Shown here one piece after another: positions 25,177 to 33,936 of a DNA stretch of 64,000 bases; positions within the stretch are counted from its first letter, which is position 1; each line of letters begins with the position of its first letter. The position numbers and the translations under genes were made by a program. Source of the stretch: a bacterium (lineage in GTDB: Bacteria; Actinomycetota; Acidimicrobiia; Acidimicrobiales; CATQHL01); the NCBI GenBank assembly GCA_026708055.1, contig JAPOVS010000056.1, forward strand, positions 35,335-99,334, given 5' to 3'. The notes under the pieces are model-generated. The model had not been told where the DNA came from, did no database searches, and saw nothing but the letters and a program-made list of their open reading frames with translations.

Positions 25177-26301
25177 ATGCGCATCAAGGCCGTCGAGGCA
25201 TTCCCGCTGCACTATCCCGAGCCCCACGACAGCGACAAGAGCCGCTACGTCACCATCGCCAGGGTCACGAGCGCCGACGGTGCGGTGGGTTGGGGGGAGT
25301 GCATCGCCCAGTTCCCCGAGGCCGCCCTGGCCACGAGGGTCGTCGTCGAGGAGGGTTTCGCCCCGCTGCTGATCGGCGAGGACGCCCGTGACGTCGAGCG
25401 CCTCTGGCAGGCCATGCGGGACCGCAGCTGGTGGTACGGCAACGGCGGCATCGCCAGCTTCGCCATCAGCGCCGTGGACATGGCCCTCTGGGACCTGAAG
25501 GGGCGGCTCCTGGACGTGCCGGTGTATGAGCTGCTCGGCGGCAAGCGCATGGACCGGATGCGGGCCTGCGCCAGCGTCATCTTCGACACCGAGGACCTCG
25601 ACGCCACGGCTCAGGAGTTCGCCGACTACGCCTCCCGCGGCTACACCGCCGTCAAGGGAGGCTGGGGCAAGAGTCCCGAGACGTGCTTCGGGCGCGACCC
25701 GAAGCGGGATCTGGCAGTCGTGTCGACCATCCGCGAGGCCGTCGGCCCCGACATCGACGTGATCGTGGACGTGGGCACGCATGTGCGCTGGACGCCGTCG
25801 CACGCCATCGCCATGGCGCGGGCCTTCGAGCCGTACAACCTCTACTGGATCGAGGAGCCGCTGCCGCAGGACGACATACAGGGCTACGTCCGCCTCCGGC
25901 AGGCCATCCGCACGCCGGTCGCCACCGGGGAGAAGGAATGGACGCTGCGGGCTTTCAAGGAGCTCATCGAACTGGGCGCGGCCGACATCGTCATGCCCGA
26001 TCCCGGCAAGGCCGAGGGCGTCACCGGGTTCCGCAAGATCGTCGAGTTCGCCGACGCCCACAGCGTGCGCTTCACGCCGCACTCCTGGTCGAGCGCCATC
26101 AACACCGCCGCGGCGGCGAACCTCTACGCCAGTTTCGACAACGGTGTGGTCTTCGAGCTCAAGCCCAACCCGTCACCCATGCAGTACGAGCTGGTGGCCG
26201 AGCCCATCGAGCAGGAGGGCGGCTGGGTTCCCGTCCCCACCGGGCCGGGGTGGGGTCTCACCGTCAACCAAGAGGTGATCGACCGCTACCTCATGCGTTA
26301 G
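25177..26301 (+). CDS. enolase-superfamily (mandelate racemase-type) dehydratase
   Basis: A 374-residue protein of the mandelate racemase subgroup. Candidate catalytic Lys in YTAVKGGWGK, metal ligands Asp (VIVDVGTHV), Glu (WIEEPLP) and Glu (VATGEKEW), followed by VMPDPGK and the His of FTPHSWSSA as the other general base. Such enzymes dehydrate or racemise sugar acids. Divergent from a sugar ABC operon with a rhamnose mutarotase, it may act on a rhamnonate- or fuconate-like acid (inference). In the 262-nt divergent gap I see no clear promoter. Confidence 0.88.
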   Translation: MRIKAVEAFPLHYPEPHDSDKSRYVTIARVTSADGAVGWGECIAQFPEAALATRVVVEEGFAPLLIGEDARDVERLWQAMRDRSWWYGNGGIASFAISAVDMALWDLKGRLLDVPVYELLGGKRMDRMRACASVIFDTEDLDATAQEFADYASRGYTAVKGGWGKSPETCFGRDPKRDLAVVSTIREAVGPDIDVIVDVGTHVRWTPSHAIAMARAFEPYNLYWIEEPLPQDDIQGYVRLRQAIRTPVATGEKEWTLRAFKELIELGAADIVMPDPGKAEGVTGFRKIVEFADAHSVRFTPHSWSSAINTAAAANLYASFDNGVVFELKPNPSPMQYELVAEPIEQEGGWVPVPTGPGWGLTVNQEVIDRYLMR

Positions 26302-26315
26302 CCCTTGAGGGCGTC

Positions 26316-26610
26316 GCTCAGTCTCGACGGTGAAGGCGGCCCAGATGGCCCAGTTGGCGGCCGCCGGCCAGGACGAATCACTGTCGGGGAGAATCCACTC
26401 CTCGAGGATCAGCAGCGGAATCACCCCCAGCGCGGCGATTAGCACCGGCAGCGCCATCCGCTGCTTCAGGACCCTGCCCCGATCGGTCAGCACGTCGCTG
26501 AGGTCGCTCGCAGCGATCTGCACCACCAAGCGCGGCCCGTCGGCGCCCCGGCGGTCGGCGGACTTCGGGCCGCTCCCGGCCGATGTCGGGCCTTGAGCGT
26601 CCAAGTCCAC
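26316..26610 (-). pseudogene. N-terminal remnant of an ion-channel-like membrane protein
   Basis: The frame reads RVLKQRMALPVLIAALGVIP and LLILEEWILP, then ANWAIWAAFTVE. This resembles the N-terminal cytoplasmic helix and first membrane helices of bacterial voltage-gated-type potassium channels. The homology stops at about 26316 next to the dehydratase stop; the pore and C-terminal parts are absent. It appears to be a truncated leftover. Confidence 0.5.
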
Positions 26611-26711
26611 GATGCGGATGCTAGTAACGGCCGGTCCTGCGACAGGGTCTTTGGGGCCAGGGCCCGTCAGAGGCCCCCTCGTCGAGCCGGCCGATCACCT
26701 AGGCTCCGGTC

Positions 26712-27707
26712 ATGACGGTGGTGGCGCCGACGGGAACGCCGACACGGGATGACGCTGTCGTCGCGGGCGCCGCGTTGATCGCCGCCGGCGCCGAGGAGGT
26801 GCTGCTGGTCGGGTCGGTGGCCCGCGACGAGGCCCGCCCCTACAGCGACATCGACCTGGTGGCGATCTTCGCCGATCTGGACTACGCGCAGCGCCATGCT
26901 CGCCGGCTCGAGTTGGAGGCCGCCGCCGGCGAGGTCGTGCCCTGGTCGGTGCAAGTGCACGTCACGGACCGACCCGAGTGGCGCGCCCGCGTCAAGCGGG
27001 TACCGGCGTCGTTCGAGAGCCGCGTCGCCGGCGGCGCCGTCGTCATCGCCACCGCAAGCGAACGCGGCCTCGTCGACTGGGACAAGGAGATGGTGCTGCC
27101 CATGAGCGACGCGCAAGAGGCCCTCCGCCAGTTCGACCACTGGGTCCTCCCGAGGTTGGAGGACCTCGCCCTGTCGACCCTCCGAGCGCCCAAAGAGGCG
27201 GATCCACGCCGGGATGTCGCAACGCGCGAACGCCACCGCCTGGAGCGGATGGTGCGGATCTGCACACACGCCGCGCTCACCGTCGAGACCAGCCTGAAGA
27301 CCCTGGCCGTTCTCCTGAAGACCCCCACCCCGACCGAGAAGGAACTCCGCGACGCCAGGCACAACATCAGGAAGTGCCTCAAGCTCGTCCCCGCCCCGGC
27401 CGTCGCCGAGGTGAGCGCCGTCTTCGACGGCCTGAGCGTCGACCTGACGACGCTGTCGCAGTGGCGGGCCCGGGGCACCTACCCCACAGACATCACCGTC
27501 GAAGGCGAGATCGCCGACCGGCTCGCGCCGACCTACGCCGCCATGGCGCCCATAGTTGCCGAAGTTCTGGCCACTCGCCTGCAACAGGAACTCCCCTCCG
27601 GCCCCGTCCTTGACGACGCTGTGGCCCGCTGCCGCGAGCTCGGCGAGGAGATCACCGCCCGCGATGTCCGCCTCGGCGTCGCCGCGGACACCGGACTCAA
27701 CCTCTAG
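26712..27707 (+). CDS. fused nucleotidyltransferase-HEPN protein (copy 1)
   Basis: A 331-residue protein. The N-terminal minimal nucleotidyltransferase has VGSVARDEARPYSDIDLVA, the GS(x)10DxD active-site motif. The C-terminal helical region is HEPN-like, with RDARHNIRKCL resembling the Rx4-6H site. In mntA-hepT modules the nucleotidyltransferase antitoxin AMPylates the HEPN RNase. Here both are in one chain, so toxin and antidote cannot separate. A paralogue lies at 35791. No ribosome site is evident, so it may be leaderless. The 234 nt after it hold nothing I recognise. Confidence 0.72.
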   Translation: MTVVAPTGTPTRDDAVVAGAALIAAGAEEVLLVGSVARDEARPYSDIDLVAIFADLDYAQRHARRLELEAAAGEVVPWSVQVHVTDRPEWRARVKRVPASFESRVAGGAVVIATASERGLVDWDKEMVLPMSDAQEALRQFDHWVLPRLEDLALSTLRAPKEADPRRDVATRERHRLERMVRICTHAALTVETSLKTLAVLLKTPTPTEKELRDARHNIRKCLKLVPAPAVAEVSAVFDGLSVDLTTLSQWRARGTYPTDITVEGEIADRLAPTYAAMAPIVAEVLATRLQQELPSGPVLDDAVARCRELGEEITARDVRLGVAADTGLNL

Positions 27708-27941
27708 CCGGCCGTCGTGGAGGCCGCAGGGGCCACCGCGCCCCGGGGCACGATGCGGAGGTCAGGACGGCCGAGCATCTCGGCCATACGCGTGACGTTC
27801 TGGAGGGCCGCGAGGCACCGAACTCGCGCAACGGTTCGGCGCCCGAGCGGGTCAAGACCGGAGTCGACGAGGTTGACCTGCGGGTGCCGCGTGATCGGGC
27901 GGGGACCTGCGACAGCACCGGCACCTGTCGGTTCGCGGCGG

Positions 27942-29042
27942 TCACCTGTCCGCGGCCTGCGGTGGGTCGGTGGGTGCGACCGGTCGGGGTCTGCCTTCGG
28001 CGGCTGAGGCGTAGGCGGCTTCGAGCATGGCCACGACGCGGGCGCCGAGGCGGCCGGGGGAGCGGTTGGTGCCACCGCCGATGACCTCGACCAGGTTGTC
28101 GAGCGGGCCCTCCTCGGGGTAGCTCGTGGAGTAGTCACGGCCGGCGGGCGCGGGCGGGCACGGGGGGCTCTCGGTGATCGAGCCGTCCGCCCGGTACATC
28201 ACGAGTTGCTCGTTCATCACGTCGAAGAGGATGTGGCCGCCGGTGCCGTAGAGGCGGTACTCCAGCACCTCCTCCTGGGTGCGCACCGTCGAGCCGGTGG
28301 AGCCGACGGCGCCCAGGCAGCCCCCCTCGAAGCGCACGCTGAGGGCGCAGACGAGGTCCACCCGCAGGTCGTGGTTGTGCATCAGCGCGAACACCTCGGC
28401 GGGCTCGAGCCCGGTCATGTGCAGCAGCAGCGCGCCGGAGTGGGTGATCTGGGTGACCCCTTGCCCGCCGCCGGACAGCGCCGGATCGCTGTACGTGTCC
28501 CGCCCGGTGGGGTTGACCGTGTAGCCCATCTCGCCGGCGACCAGCTCCACGTCGCCCCGGTACAGCTCCCAGACGATGGAGGCGAACAGCGAGTGCACAT
28601 AGAGGAGGTCCCCGATGGCGCCGGAGGCGATCCAGTCGCGCGCCCGGTCGGCCTGCTCGTTGTAGTGCCACGGATAGCCCACGATGATCTCCCGGCCGCG
28701 CTCGGCGGCGGTGCTGAGCAGTTCGCGGGCGTGGTCGCTGCGCAGCACCATCGGCTTCTCCACCAGGACGTGCAGACCTGCCTGCAGGGCGTCGCGGGCG
28801 ATCTCGAAGTGCCGGGTGTGCGGCACCGCCACGACCACGCCGTCGAGCCGCTCCGCCCGGAGCATGTCCCGGTGGTCGCCGTACGTGGCGGGCGGGCCGA
28901 ACACCTCGGCGGCGCGGCTCCGGTTCGCCTCGTCGGGGTCGGCGATGGCGACCAGTTCGGCCTCGGGGTTCGCGGCGATGGCGGGGAGGTGCGCCCGCGT
29001 CGCCCACCAGCCCGTGCCGATGACTCCGATGCGTGCGGTCAT
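27942..29042 (-). CDS. Gfo/Idh/MocA-family oxidoreductase
   Basis: A 366-residue dehydrogenase with the N-terminal Rossmann motif GVIGTGWWATRAHLPA, the VEKPM signature (Lys of the EKP motif) and GYPWHYNEQ. The C-terminal domain carries the predicted substrate-site residues (THSGALLLHMTG). I chose the ATG at 29042 with GAAGGGA upstream. Stop-to-start spacing with the CoA-transferase gene is 44 nt, so the two probably share a transcript. The substrate is likely a sugar or polyol derivative. Confidence 0.88.
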   Translation of the reverse strand: MTARIGVIGTGWWATRAHLPAIAANPEAELVAIADPDEANRSRAAEVFGPPATYGDHRDMLRAERLDGVVVAVPHTRHFEIARDALQAGLHVLVEKPMVLRSDHARELLSTAAERGREIIVGYPWHYNEQADRARDWIASGAIGDLLYVHSLFASIVWELYRGDVELVAGEMGYTVNPTGRDTYSDPALSGGGQGVTQITHSGALLLHMTGLEPAEVFALMHNHDLRVDLVCALSVRFEGGCLGAVGSTGSTVRTQEEVLEYRLYGTGGHILFDVMNEQLVMYRADGSITESPPCPPAPAGRDYSTSYPEEGPLDNLVEVIGGGTNRSPGRLGARVVAMLEAAYASAAEGRPRPVAPTDPPQAADR

Positions 29043-29086
29043 GGCCGCTCCCTTCTTCGATCGACGGGCACCGGTCCGTTGACGCT

Positions 29087-30355
29087 CTATGCGTCGGGTC
29101 CGGCGACGATTCCGGCGTCGTGCAGCCGGCCGATCTCGGCGCCCGACAGCCCGAGGCACTCGGCCAGGATCTCGTCGGTGTGCTGACCGAGACGGGGCGC
29201 GGGCGCCGGGTCGTCGAGTGCCGGCCCGCCGAACCGCAGCGGCGACCGGGCCTCCAGCACGGTGCCGATGCCGGGATGGGTCACGGGCGCGAACAGCGGG
29301 TTGGCGACCGAGCAGCGGGCGTCGTCGGCCACCAACTGCCGGAAGGTCTGGTAGGGACCCCAGCACACGCCGTGGCGGTCGAAGGCCTCGGCCACCTCGG
29401 CGAAGGTCAGCCGGGCGCACCAGTCCTCGATCACGTCGAATATCTCCCGGCGTGCCAGGAAGCGGTCACCTTCCGAGCGCGCCAGGTCGAGCCCGGTCTC
29501 CGACTCCAGGTCAGCCATCGCGTCGGCCATCTCGCATGCGGCGCACAGCGCCTGCCACTGCTTGGGGCTGATCGCCACGGCGATCACCCGCTGGCCGTCG
29601 GCGCAGCGGAAGTCCCGGCCCAGGGCGCCGTAGAGGTCGTTGCCGAGACGGGGGCGCTCGCTGCCCAGGATCTGCGCCTCGGCCACGTGGCCCAGTGCCG
29701 TCACCGCCCCGAGCGCCACGTCGGAGAGCGCCAGCGTGACGAGTTGGCCCTCGCCGGTCCGGGCGCGGTGGCGCTCGGCGGCCAGCAGGCCCAGCGCGGC
29801 GGTCTGGCCGCAGATCACGTCCCACGCCGGCAGGACGTGGTTCACCGGCCGGTGCCCGTCCGCGCCGACTCCTTCGCCGGCCCCCTCGCCGTCGGGTCCG
29901 CTGGGGGCGTGCCCCGTGACCATCGGGTAGCCCACGGCGCAGTTCACCGTGTAGTCCACCGCACCGGTGCCGTCGTGGTTGCCGGTGATTGCGAGCATGA
30001 TGAGGTCATCCCGGCGCGACCGCAGCGCCTCGTAGCCCATCCAGCCCGCCGCCGGGAAGTTCGTGAGGAAGATGCCCGCCCCGGCGCCGGGCGCGCAGAT
30101 CAACTCGCCCAGCAGCTCGCGGCCGGCCTCGGAGCGCACGTCTGCCTGCAGCGACCGCTTGCCCTTGTTGAGCCCGGCCCAGTAGAGGCTGGCGCCGCCG
30201 GGGGACAGCGGCCAGCGGCGGCGGTCGATGCCGCCGCCGATGGGGTCGAAGCGGATCACGTCGGCGCCCAGTTGGGCGAGTGTCATCCCTGCCGAGGGTG
30301 CGGCCACGAAGGCGGCGCCCTCCACCACCCGGAGACCCTCGAGAACGTTGTGCAC
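29087..30355 (-). CDS. CoA-transferase family III, 2-methylfumaryl-CoA isomerase (Mct)-like
   Basis: A 422-residue family III CoA-transferase. The sequence GGMTLAQLGADVIRFDPIGG-type opening, YWAGLNKGKRSL and HVLPAWDVICGQ (with the catalytic Asp) follow the pattern of 2-methylfumaryl-CoA (mesaconyl-CoA) isomerase of the 3-hydroxypropionate bicycle, more closely than generic CaiB or formyl-CoA transferases. That enzyme moves CoA between carboxyls of the same molecule. Companion genes of the bicycle are absent here, so the pathway is uncertain; mesaconate or methylaspartate-type metabolism is possible. Confidence 0.75.
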   Translation of the reverse strand: MHNVLEGLRVVEGAAFVAAPSAGMTLAQLGADVIRFDPIGGGIDRRRWPLSPGGASLYWAGLNKGKRSLQADVRSEAGRELLGELICAPGAGAGIFLTNFPAAGWMGYEALRSRRDDLIMLAITGNHDGTGAVDYTVNCAVGYPMVTGHAPSGPDGEGAGEGVGADGHRPVNHVLPAWDVICGQTAALGLLAAERHRARTGEGQLVTLALSDVALGAVTALGHVAEAQILGSERPRLGNDLYGALGRDFRCADGQRVIAVAISPKQWQALCAACEMADAMADLESETGLDLARSEGDRFLARREIFDVIEDWCARLTFAEVAEAFDRHGVCWGPYQTFRQLVADDARCSVANPLFAPVTHPGIGTVLEARSPLRFGGPALDDPAPAPRLGQHTDEILAECLGLSGAEIGRLHDAGIVAGPDA

Positions 30356-30591
30356 CCCTGCACCTCCCTCCGCGCGGCGCGGACCGCCCGCATTGTGCCA
30401 CCCGGTCGACGCTGCGGCCGCCCGACATCGTTCGCCGTCGACGCCTGCGGGCCGGCGAGCAATCCGCCCGCGGCAGCGGCGAAGCCGCTGACCAGGGTTC
30501 GGGCCTTAGCCGGGACGCCGGAACGGGTGCTCGGAAGCGTTGCCCCGCGTCTCCCGGCGTCCCGGCCGTGCCCCCTCTGGCCCCGATCGGA

Positions 30592-31674
30592 TCAGGCGGG
30601 GAGACCCAGGGCCTCGAACGATTCGAGATCCTCGACGGCCGCCGCGGCCCTCCCCAGCCAGGTGTCGATGACCGTGCGGGGCGCGGCGCCGAGGGCCAGC
30701 GTGACGACGACCGCCTCGAGCGCGTAGGCGGCGTGGCGCCGGTAGGCGTCGCGGGCCTCGCCCAGGTCCAGGCGGGGCCCCCCGGCGGCGCGCAGCCGGC
30801 GCCGGTAACGGTCCAGCAGCAGATCCTCCGCCGAGCGGCGGTCGTCGGGCGCCAGCGCCAGCGCGCAGAAATAGGCCATGTCGCGCGCCCACTGCCCGGC
30901 TCGCACCATCTGCCAGTCCAGGAAGACCGGGCGGTCCTCGGCGTCGAACGCCAGGTTCCCCAGGTGGCAGTCGTTGTGGATGAGCGTGTGCGGCGGACCG
31001 GTGAGGCTCTCGTCGGCGGCCCTGTAGTGACGGGCGCACCGGAGCGCCGCGGCGGCCACCGGCGCCGGGACCTGCCCGCCCGCCAGCTCCAGCCCGCGTC
31101 GCACCAGCGGGAGCCGCAGCCACCTCCCCAGGGAGCGCTCCCGGTCGGCCTGCGCCGGCAGCCAGCCGCTGGCCGAGCCGCGCCGGGGGCGATCCCAGCC
31201 GTAGGCGTGCAGGTCGGCGAGCGCGTCGACGACCGTCAGCGCCTGGCGCGCCGTGCAGGCGTCACCCGATGCCGCCAGGCGCGCCCGGCCGGTGAGGTCC
31301 TCCAGCACGAGCATGAAGCGGGTGCCGTCGTGGCGGGCGTGGAGGCATTCCGGCACCCGCACGGGCACGGTCGCCGCCAGTGTCCGGTAGAAGCGCACCT
31401 CGCCGGCGGTGAGGCCGGCCGCCTCGGTGACCAGGCGCGTCAGCGGGCTGGTGGAGGGCGTCTTCACGAACACCGAGCGCCGCCGGCCGTCGGCGAGGTG
31501 TACGTCGGCCCTGAGGTGCCGCGTGGTGTGCGAGCCCTCCTCGAGGCGCTCGACCCGTCGGACCGCCCCCAGCGGGCCGTGCAGCGCCCGCCGCAGCCGG
31601 GCCTCGACGGGGTCGCTGCAACCGGCCGCGATGTCGGCGCCGACGCGGGCGACGGTGGCGAGCAGGTCTCGCAC
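30592..31674 (-). CDS. aminoglycoside/choline-kinase-like phosphotransferase
   Basis: A 360-residue kinase-fold protein. An N-lobe Lys lies in SVFVKTPST, the catalytic loop is LIHNDCHLGN (HxDxxxxN) and the metal Asp lies in VFLDWQ. It is closest in style to the APH/ecdysteroid-kinase-like group that phosphorylates small hydroxylated molecules. It appears to be monocistronic. The 236 nt between it and the CoA-transferase gene, and 31675-31903, contain nothing I can identify. Confidence 0.8.
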   Translation of the reverse strand: MRDLLATVARVGADIAAGCSDPVEARLRRALHGPLGAVRRVERLEEGSHTTRHLRADVHLADGRRRSVFVKTPSTSPLTRLVTEAAGLTAGEVRFYRTLAATVPVRVPECLHARHDGTRFMLVLEDLTGRARLAASGDACTARQALTVVDALADLHAYGWDRPRRGSASGWLPAQADRERSLGRWLRLPLVRRGLELAGGQVPAPVAAAALRCARHYRAADESLTGPPHTLIHNDCHLGNLAFDAEDRPVFLDWQMVRAGQWARDMAYFCALALAPDDRRSAEDLLLDRYRRRLRAAGGPRLDLGEARDAYRRHAAYALEAVVVTLALGAAPRTVIDTWLGRAAAAVEDLESFEALGLPA

Positions 31675-31903
31675 GGGTGCCCTCAGCGGACCCCGCGCCC
31701 GACGGTGCCCGTCGGCGTTCCGAGCCGCGGTCCGACCGCTGGGCCACCGAGCCTGTCGTACCGGCGAATCACCGCCCTCACGGTACCGCCCCGCCGCCCC
31801 CGGCGATGGCGTCGCCGGGCTCGCGGCGGATCCGGGCTCAGGAGCCGAGGGTCGAGATCGGCACCACGCACGCGCCGTCGGCTCGTTGGTAGGCGTGGCC
31901 GTC

Positions 31904-32038
31904 GGCTCGGGTGGGGGTCAGGTGGGGATGGCTTCGCTGCAGAGGGTCCGGTAGCCCTCGGGCAGGCGGGCGCAGAAGCCGCGGCGGCCGGCGTCGTCGG
32001 AGAACACGTCGCCGGCCCGGTAGATGATCTCCCACCAG
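31904..32038 (-). repeat. 135-bp direct repeat 1 (copy of the 3' end of the cupredoxin-family gene)
   Basis: It matches 33802-33936 at all but about three positions. In copy 2 the segment is the last 40 codons plus stop of the gene at 33816-35774 (ending LPEDYRTLCGEAIPT). In this copy the same codons are still readable but are attached to nothing. The two copies enclose exactly the AbiE toxin-antitoxin operon. Confidence 0.9.
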
Positions 32039-32082
32039 ATGGCTTTGTCGGCGGGCAGACTGTCGTCCAACGCATCAAACAA

Positions 32083-32118
32083 CGGCATTATGCCGAGGTG
32101 TGATACGATAGACGGCAT
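32083..32118 (+). promoter_or_regulatory. operator-like palindrome and -10 box before abiEi
   Basis: CGGCATTATGCCG (32083-32095) is a palindrome. CGGCAT recurs at 32113-32118 overlapping the ATG. TACGAT (32104-32109) is a good -10, ending 7 nt before the ATG, so the mRNA is probably leaderless. AbiEi antitoxins repress their operon through such repeats. Confidence 0.55.
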
Positions 32119-32917
32119 GATCCGAGAGAAAGTCCCCCCGAGGGAGCTTGCCGATTGGCTGATCAGCCGCGGGCGGCACTTCGTGACGACGACGGAGGTG
32201 GCCGAGATCCTCGGAGTCGATGCAACGTCGGTCCCGGCGAGTCTCGAGCGCGCCCGCGAGGCGGGCAAGGTGATCTCGGTCACCAAAGGAGGCTGGGTGC
32301 CCGTGCCCGCCGAATATCGCGCCGCCGCCGCCCCGCCACCCAGCCACTTCGTCCATCAGCTGATGGAGCACCTCGGCCATCCGTACTATGTCGGCTTCCT
32401 TTCCGCGGCAGCCGTCCACGGGGCGTCCCACCAGGCGCCGATGGTGTTTCAGGTGGTGACGCCGGCCCGACTGCGGGAACGGCGGATCGGGCGCGGTCGG
32501 TTCCAGTTCATCCAGCGTGCGGCAGCCGGGCAGCGTCCACGCTTGCAGCACAACGTCCCGACGGGCCGGATCTGGGTGTCAACGCCGGAAGTGACCGTCT
32601 TCGACCTTGTGGAGTCACCGAACGACGGTGCAGGTCTGTCCAACGTCGCGACCGTCATCGGCGACTTCCTCATCGACGGCATCCTCGACCCGCACAAGCT
32701 GGCATCGGTCGGCGCCGCCTATCCGGCCGCGGTCACACAACGGGCCGGATACATTGTCGACTCGATGGCCACCGAGGTCGGTGCTGAACTCGACACTGCG
32801 CCTCTCCGAGCGCTCGTCGCCCGCAGCCGCTATCGGCCGCTCTCGCCGGCCGGCGGCGGCCATCACGACCCGCGGTGGCATGTCGTGGCGAACACGAGGA
32901 TCGAGCACGATCTGTGA
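32117..32917 (+). CDS. abiEi: AbiEi-type antitoxin/transcriptional repressor
   Basis: A 266-residue protein. The N-terminal winged-helix segment (TTTEVAEILGVDATSVPASL, then AREAGKVISVTKGGWVP) is DNA-binding. The C-terminal AbiEi domain has YVGFLSAAAVHGASHQAPMV, the family's most conserved stretch, and VSTPEVTVFDLVE. AbiE is a type IV toxin-antitoxin and phage-abortive system in which AbiEi represses and antagonises AbiEii. I chose the ATG at 32117. Its stop overlaps the toxin's GTG (GTGA). Confidence 0.88.
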   Translation: MIREKVPPRELADWLISRGRHFVTTTEVAEILGVDATSVPASLERAREAGKVISVTKGGWVPVPAEYRAAAAPPPSHFVHQLMEHLGHPYYVGFLSAAAVHGASHQAPMVFQVVTPARLRERRIGRGRFQFIQRAAAGQRPRLQHNVPTGRIWVSTPEVTVFDLVESPNDGAGLSNVATVIGDFLIDGILDPHKLASVGAAYPAAVTQRAGYIVDSMATEVGAELDTAPLRALVARSRYRPLSPAGGGHHDPRWHVVANTRIEHDL

Positions 32918-33696
32918 TCACCGAAGCCGACATCGCGCACTGGCAACGACACGCGCCGTGGCCGACACTCGAACAGATCGAGCAGGATCTCGTGCTCTCA
33001 CGGCTGATCATCGAGATCGCCAACCATCCCTTGCTGCGCAACGAACTCGTCTTTCGAGGTGGCACCTGTCTCCACAAGGTGTGGCTGGACCGGCCATGGC
33101 GCTACAGCGAGGACCTCGGCTATGTCCGACGGACCGCCGGCGGCGTCGGGCAGACCCTCGACGCGCTGCGCGAGGTGGCTGCAACCGTCGGATTCGACCG
33201 CGTGCGGACTGACGTGCGCCGGTACCCGAGGATGCGACTCGACTCCACCTTCGCGGGGGGAGGGCGGATGCGGATCAAGATCGAGTTGAACACGTTCGAG
33301 CGCTCGCCCGCACGGCCGACGGTGCAGAGGACACTCAACGTCGACAGCCCCTGGTTCTCGGGCGCCGCGGACGTGCCGACGTTCGCACTGGAAGAACTGA
33401 TCGCCACCAAGGTCAGAGCGTTGTTCCAACGGGCGAAAGGAAGGGACCTCTTCGACCTATGGCTTGGTGTCAGACGAGCGGGGGCACGGCCGGCCGACAT
33501 AGCCGCATGCTTCGATTCCTACCGCCCCGACGGCTGGACGGTCGCCCGGGCGACCGCAAACCTCGACGCGAAACTGGTGAACCAGGACTTCAGGAGCGAC
33601 ATCGAGAAGTTGGTTGCTGATTGGCCCGCGGACTTCTCAATGCAAGCAGCGGGCGATGTCGCTTACACCGTACTGGGCTCGATCGGCAAGCAGTAG
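32914..33696 (+). CDS. abiEii: AbiEii-type nucleotidyltransferase toxin
   Basis: A 260-residue nucleotidyltransferase of the AbiEii/MenT group. Motif I is FRGGTCLHKVWL, then WRYSEDLGYV where family members usually have SEDLDF or SEDIDL, so the second motif aspartate is replaced by Gly. Downstream are RMRIKIELNT (motif III region) and EELIATKVRALFQRAKGRDLFD, the conserved C-terminal motif with Lys, Arg and Asp. Such toxins modify tRNA 3' ends or NTP targets. The Gly replacement may weaken metal binding. GTG start, coupled to abiEi. Confidence 0.88.
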   Translation: MITEADIAHWQRHAPWPTLEQIEQDLVLSRLIIEIANHPLLRNELVFRGGTCLHKVWLDRPWRYSEDLGYVRRTAGGVGQTLDALREVAATVGFDRVRTDVRRYPRMRLDSTFAGGGRMRIKIELNTFERSPARPTVQRTLNVDSPWFSGAADVPTFALEELIATKVRALFQRAKGRDLFDLWLGVRRAGARPADIAACFDSYRPDGWTVARATANLDAKLVNQDFRSDIEKLVADWPADFSMQAAGDVAYTVLGSIGKQ

Positions 33697-33801
33697 GTGT
33701 CGAGTTGTAGATCGTGTGGCACGACGCCCCGGACGGTGGGCGGGGTGGTTGCGGGGCAGCGTGGGTTGCCCCACCTCGGGGCGTCGGGGCGGCGTGGCCG
33801 G

Positions 33802-33936
33802 GGCTCGGGTGCGGGTCAGGTGGGGATGGCTTCGCCGCAGAGGGTCCGGTAGTCCTCGGGCAGGCGGGCGCAGAAGCCGCGGCGGCCGGCGTCGTCGGAG
33901 AACACGTCGCCGGCCCGGTAGATGATCTCCCACCAG
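33802..33936 (-). repeat. 135-bp direct repeat 2 (native 3' end of the cupredoxin-family gene)
   Basis: Same sequence as 31904-32038. It contains the stop and last 40 codons of the gene at 33816 plus 14 nt beyond it. The region between the copies holds only the AbiE operon and about 100 nt of GC-rich spacer (33697-33801). Confidence 0.9.

Noticed and set aside
27708..27941. Minus-strand frame with DPLGRRTVARVRCLAALQNV
   Set aside because: It looks faintly protein-like but matches nothing I know and lacks a start. Too weak to call.
33697..33801. Remnant of an integrase next to the AbiE operon
   Set aside because: The spacer is only 105 nt and shows no recombinase motif in any frame.
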